Part shown: one piece after another, positions 22,101 through 24,880 of the stretch
Position numbering within the stretch: position 1 is the first letter of the stretch
Layout of the letters: each line of letters begins with the position of its first letter
NCBI GenBank assembly: GCA_002314675.1
Contig: DCGZ01000009.1
Span: 1 to 24,880, forward strand
DNA length: 24,880 bases
Direction: 5' to 3'
Source: Fibrobacter sp. UBA1765
Lineage (GTDB): Bacteria; Fibrobacterota; Fibrobacteria; Fibrobacterales; Fibrobacteraceae
Position numbers and translations under genes: made by a program
Notes under the pieces: generated by a model
The model's database searches: none
Told to the model about the DNA's origin: nothing
Seen by the model: only the letters and a program-made list of their open reading frames with translations

Positions 22101-24713
22101 GTGCTTGATTCCATTCGCTTTGACGATAAGTTAATTGAAAACGGTTCTGAAGTTACTATAAATGCAAATACTGAATTGACCGTTTACACTACGCCGATTT
22201 ATACAATCACATGGCTCAAGGACGAAAACATTGTTGCATCGGCACTTGTTAAGAACAATGCAATCATTGCAGCATTCGATGCAAATGATGAAGAAATTGA
22301 AAAAGACAAGCTCCCGGCAACAGGCGTATTTGCAGATGGCAATGAATTTGCGTATTACGCAAACAAAGCTGACTTGTGGAATGGCTCTATTGAAATTTCT
22401 GAAAATATCACATATACTTACGCTGTTGTTGGTGTCGTTGCTGTAAAAATCGACAAGCTTGTAGATGCAACTGTTGAAGGCAATTCTCACGGAACCGACT
22501 TTAAGTTTGAGCTTTCCGAAGCAGAACCAGTAACGGTACCAGCAATGACCGAACTTGCATTTAGCAAGGGCAATATTCTTGTTGTACAGTTTGATCCCCT
22601 CGGTAATAGGGTTGCATACGAAGTTTCTGCAGACGGTGCTGTGACACTTGTTCCAAGCGTTGCATCGGTTCTTGTAACTCCAGTTGCAGAATATGCAATC
22701 AATGTAACGGTTCCGACAGACAAGGGAATTATCTTCACAAATGACGAACAGCCGACAAGCTACACCGTTGGCGATGCTTCTGTTATATTCCCGACTCTTG
22801 CAACAACTAAGGCCTGCTTTACAGGCTATACAGGCAAGGCAGAAATTGTTACAGAATGGGCTCCAGAAGATTCCTATGGTGATGTTGAATTTACAGCAGC
22901 GTTTGACAGCGAATGTACTCCGAAAACAAACAAGATTAATATAACAGCAGATTCCTTGGTTGAAATTACTGTGACTTACAAGGATCAGGTTCTGGAAAGT
23001 GTTGATGGTTATATCCTTGTTCCAGAAGGCGAATGGCCTCTCGTTGTTACTGCAGTATCCACATTCGATAGCTTGACTTTGGATTCCATTTATTGGAACG
23101 GTAGCATGATTGCTACTGGCGAAACAGTCAAGGTTAGTGGCAATACTGACTTGACGGCTTATACAACTCTCATCAAGCCAGAACCGGAAAAGCCAGACAC
23201 AATTCCGACTGTCGAACCAGACACTACATATTCCGATACACTTGAAGTTGTTCAATCTGAAATTTTATTCTCTGGTAGTGCTTTGAAATTTGAAATTTCA
23301 ACCAACGGTTCTAAGATTACAGACGTTGCAACCTTGCGAGTAAAAATCTTTGCAGCAGATTCTATTTACCTGGATAGCCTTGTGAGCGATTCGGCCTTGG
23401 CGCAAAAGTATAATTTTGAATACTACCCTCTCCCGGCTGGCAGCTATACTGTTGTTGCAGAACTAGCAAATGACAGAGATACAAGCGTAACCAAAGCAAG
23501 TGCATTTGCTATTGATTCTGTAATTGCTACGATTCTCCCGGAACAATGGGCTATGATTTCCTTGGCCGGTGTAGATTCTACATTTGAAATTCCTGAATAC
23601 GAACAGGGTTCCATATACTATTGGGATGAAGAAAATGCACTCGGCGAATTCTGGCAGTATAGAAGCCTTGTAGATGTTGCAGAAATTCAGCCGACTCAAG
23701 GCTATTGGATTTATGCAGAAGATAGCATGGTAGTCAAGCATTTGGGTACAGTTGCAAAAGCAGAATCGCTTGAATGGAATTTGAAGAATCGCTATACCGG
23801 TTGGAACCTAGTCGCTAACCCGTATTCCTGGAAAATTTTGCTCCCATCTAGCGAATTCGATGATCCAGAAAATGCTATGGAACCATATTGGCGATGGAAT
23901 GCTTCAAAGAATACATACGAAGTCGCAGACACTTTAAATGTATTCGAAGCCGTTTGGGCTCATACCGATGAAAATAAGGTTGTAACAATTGATGCAAAGC
24001 CTATTTATTCATCCAATATAGTTGCAGCCCCAAAGAGTTCTGCTCCGGCTAAAAAATCCTGGTCTCTTCGCCTTAAGCTTGCAAGCGATAACGGCATTGA
24101 CGAATGGAACTCCATTGGTGTCGGTACACGTGAAATAAGCCTCTTTGCTCCGCCAGCAAGTATGCGAGATGGAGTATCTTTAAGCATCAAGGATGGCAAT
24201 AACGATTTGGCAAAGTCGATCAAGTCTTCTGTTGAAAATGCATCCTGGAATGTTGCATTCGAGGCTAGTTCAATCCAAAATGCCAAACTCAGTGTAGACG
24301 GTCTTGAAGCATTGCAGGAACTTGGTTTGCAAGCAACACTTACAATGGACGGAGAATCGGTAGTTCTTGAACCAAATGAAAGTGTAGATGTTGTTGTTTC
24401 TGCACTTGCAAAGAACGCTGAGATCGAAGTTGCTCCGATTGCCCAAATTGCAAAGGCAAGCGGCATCCAGAATTTACGTTTTAACCGAGCAGGAAATATG
24501 CTTGACGTTAGCTTTGAGCTTGCTTCAAATGAAGCAAGCAAGAATGCCGATATCCGCTTGATAGACGCGCGGGGTAAAACTGTTAGCTTTATTCAAGAAA
24601 AGCCAGTTGCAGGCTTAAACAAGATAAGCATTGCAATTCCAGAAGTTTCAGGTGTGTTCTATTTGCAAGTGAAAGTTGGAAAGCATAGCGAATTGAAACG
24701 TATTGCATTCTAA
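19134..24713 (+). CDS. Giant secreted GLUG-motif repeat protein with T9SS-like C-terminal domain
   Basis: 1859 residues; GGAGG lies 8 nt before the ATG. A signal peptide (about 1-22, ending SAFA) is followed by a beta-helical GLUG-type region (about 90-390), with FAGVLDGMGYAIKN and six GG(L/F/I)(V/I/L)G-like repeats at about 177, 208, 240, 273, 317 and 366. Residues about 533-1346 are 2.5 copies of a unit of about 325 residues carrying FVGW/FTGY and TWLK(N/D)E motifs of bacterial surface repeat domains. A region at about 1463-1600 contains QPTQGYWIY and GWNLVANPYSW. The last 82 residues (IRLIDARGKTV, VSGVFYLQVKVG, KRIAF) resemble a T9SS type A sorting domain. Probably a surface or secreted adhesin or structural protein; no catalytic domain is recognised. 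Last gene of the FecR operon. Confidence 0.8.
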   Translation: MKTSIKTIFSAMTFICVESAFALNAGTVAEHNGTDYYLDGNTVYIQTLDAFKHISELSSSIKSYALANDIYFNETAPEEGCASDLQMGIPFAGVLDGMGYAIKNICLTNEYTTISLFHNGGNESTIKNLTLSNAYVYSGTTTESGALFYTGLTAGMTVFDNVHIENAVIKGQGKKIGGFIGGTTNAAKVNFTNSSFEGNIFGSNSEYAGAFIGYAADDTKIINSYAKANINVTTNTNTILGGLVGEFANDAAIISSYFKGKITLSANGSKVNVGGLLGKYDVQDSIEIAGSYATNTNEASSDDFITINLTNATGYNIGGLVGHLQTYDLNLAQPSTEEAYVFLHESFAKGAIKVSGTITGAPTNYIGGIIGWAKNNNWYKLHNSYYLGAIETPKDIHEVYGLSSDTSSYLCFYGVCNGSENYNGNVRSSFAYDANGTATRAIRGMYNWGTWSTTKDSKHGEYTVAFTTDKEKSVAVSANVDGSSNRNMVLTSKAFADLLEKYDDNPENITWIYDAKLNEGFPSLLSELPGKTFTIVVDDTVNSTDIFKLPTDKIPTSYEYGAESVVFPKLASLKGCFVGWNVNGEDLADGFTWNPGDSYGTATATPLFDSETCNKTISLATNSSYGVEWEIKTSSVSMPIEEGKATLPNLNGLVYTVAATPIDASESIVEIASDKLDISDDEFVYDGNEATITATTKADYYYVKWLKNEETVAMAHAIGATYLAEDGTDIDLATLPAIGIGKEDDAFGYYANGDKMWNGENSIAKDVSFTYTALKSVNITVDNIDGIRISGSILEGSFDYELANNKSTAVPVLEKMTIDTLNVLIVQFDALGNRIAYEVSADGKLVLESGVTSVLVTPVAEYAINVMVPTDKGIIFTNDEQPTSYIVGDASVTFPKLATTKACFTGYTGKANIVTEWVPEDSYGDAEFTATFDSECTPKTNKINVTADSKIAITVTYKDQALEIVDGNILVPEGEWKLTVTATSTDDKLVLDSIRFDDKLIENGSEVTINANTELTVYTTPIYTITWLKDENIVASALVKNNAIIAAFDANDEEIEKDKLPATGVFADGNEFAYYANKADLWNGSIEISENITYTYAVVGVVAVKIDKLVDATVEGNSHGTDFKFELSEAEPVTVPAMTELAFSKGNILVVQFDPLGNRVAYEVSADGAVTLVPSVASVLVTPVAEYAINVTVPTDKGIIFTNDEQPTSYTVGDASVIFPTLATTKACFTGYTGKAEIVTEWAPEDSYGDVEFTAAFDSECTPKTNKINITADSLVEITVTYKDQVLESVDGYILVPEGEWPLVVTAVSTFDSLTLDSIYWNGSMIATGETVKVSGNTDLTAYTTLIKPEPEKPDTIPTVEPDTTYSDTLEVVQSEILFSGSALKFEISTNGSKITDVATLRVKIFAADSIYLDSLVSDSALAQKYNFEYYPLPAGSYTVVAELANDRDTSVTKASAFAIDSVIATILPEQWAMISLAGVDSTFEIPEYEQGSIYYWDEENALGEFWQYRSLVDVAEIQPTQGYWIYAEDSMVVKHLGTVAKAESLEWNLKNRYTGWNLVANPYSWKILLPSSEFDDPENAMEPYWRWNASKNTYEVADTLNVFEAVWAHTDENKVVTIDAKPIYSSNIVAAPKSSAPAKKSWSLRLKLASDNGIDEWNSIGVGTREISLFAPPASMRDGVSLSIKDGNNDLAKSIKSSVENASWNVAFEASSIQNAKLSVDGLEALQELGLQATLTMDGESVVLEPNESVDVVVSALAKNAEIEVAPIAQIAKASGIQNLRFNRAGNMLDVSFELASNEASKNADIRLIDARGKTVSFIQEKPVAGLNKISIAIPEVSGVFYLQVKVGKHSELKRIAF
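20730..23171 (+). repeat. Long intragenic tandem repeat, 975-bp period, about 2.5 copies
   Basis: Copy A covers about 20730-21716, copy B 21717-22691, copy C 22692 to about 23171 (partial). Copies B and C, plus the end of A and end of B, share long nearly identical stretches (for example 21690-21960 against 22665-22935, offset exactly 975). Copy A is much more diverged. The conserved block contains VPTDKGIIFTNDEQPTSY and TTKACFTGYTGKA. The pattern suggests recent duplication or gene conversion within the gene. Confidence 0.88.
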
Positions 24714-24759
24714 GTTTTCTATTTTAATTTTGTAGAAGTTACAGACTTTAAAAAGGAAG

Positions 24760-24783
24760 TCCACTCGCAAGGGTGGATTTTTT
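24760..24783 (+). terminator. Rho-independent terminator of the FecR operon
   Basis: TCCACTC (24760-24766) pairs with GGGTGGA (24771-24777), including one G-U pair, around a GCAA tetraloop of the GNRA class, and runs directly into TTTTTT (24778-24783). It lies 46 nt after the stop of the giant gene. Confidence 0.9.
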
Positions 24784-24855
24784 GTTTACAATGTCATTGC
24801 AAACGTTGTTACTTGTCATTTCGAGGACCTTTAGATCCGTAGCATTAACCAAACG

Positions 24856-24875
24856 TATATGCGGTAGCATATAAT
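24856..24875 (+). promoter_or_regulatory. Inverted repeat overlapping a TATAAT box at the right edge
   Basis: Perfect 7-bp inverted repeat TATATGC-GGTA-GCATATA (24856-24873) overlaps a consensus -10 TATAAT (24870-24875). No good -35 is seen. If real, it would drive a gene beyond the window under an operator-like palindrome. The rest of 24784-24880 holds no gene; a TGTCATTKC motif occurs twice, 22 bp apart (24792 and 24814). Confidence 0.3.
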
Positions 24876-24880
24876 GTTAG

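Noticed and set aside
22131..23255. 374-codon minus-strand frame inside the giant gene
   Set aside because: Cys/Asn/Ile-rich shadow of the repeat region. It repeats only because the coding strand repeats.

Overview
The window looks like a chromosome segment of a Fibrobacter-type (Fibrobacteres, FCB superphylum) Gram-negative bacterium. The reasons are modular secreted plant-polysaccharide enzymes (catalytic domain, bacterial repeat domain, Ser-rich linker, CBM35/6-like domain), C-terminal tails resembling type IX secretion (T9SS) sorting domains, lipoproteins, OmpA-type and Wza-type envelope proteins, moderate GC and AT-rich intergenic DNA. The assignment is inference from family content; no marker gene such as rRNA is present.

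Layout: (1) 1-140 holds two short heptamer-period repeat tracts just in front of ispD (141-827, +, MEP isoprenoid pathway). (2) A bidirectional terminator separates ispD from a minus-strand rhamnogalacturonan-I (pectin) cluster transcribed PL11 lyase (7571->4650), CE12 acetylesterase (4586->2703), second CE12 acetylesterase (2681->900). Together these would deacetylate and cleave the RG-I backbone outside the cell. The PL11 upstream region has a tandem 12-bp direct repeat abutting a -10-like box and a separate inverted repeat. (3) A minus-strand envelope operon starts at a strong TTGACA/TATATT promoter: a 46-residue single-pass membrane protein (10977->10837), a 73-residue poly-Glu protein, an MltD-like lytic transglycosylase with five LysM domains, and a periplasmic rhodanese, ended by a strong terminator. 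(4) A solitary wza-like capsule export lipoprotein with its own terminator follows. (5) A tightly coupled minus-strand trio encodes a small lipoprotein, an OmpA-family peptidoglycan-binding protein and a Phd/YefM-like antitoxin without a visible toxin, joined by TAATG stop/start overlaps. (6) Divergent from it, on the plus strand, are a FecR-domain exported protein, a beta-helix plus outer-membrane-barrel protein (again TAATG-coupled) and an 1859-residue secreted GLUG/repeat protein with a T9SS-like tail, ended by a terminator.

The most intriguing candidate system is (6) together with (5): a divergent surface module in which a soluble FecR protein, an outer-membrane barrel carrying a beta-helix and a giant repeat protein are made as one transcript, next to a peptidoglycan-anchored lipoprotein/OmpA pair. 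The function of this module is not known to me. The second candidate is the basic membrane microprotein/poly-Glu protein pair that heads the lytic transglycosylase operon, whose transcript is predicted to be nearly leaderless.
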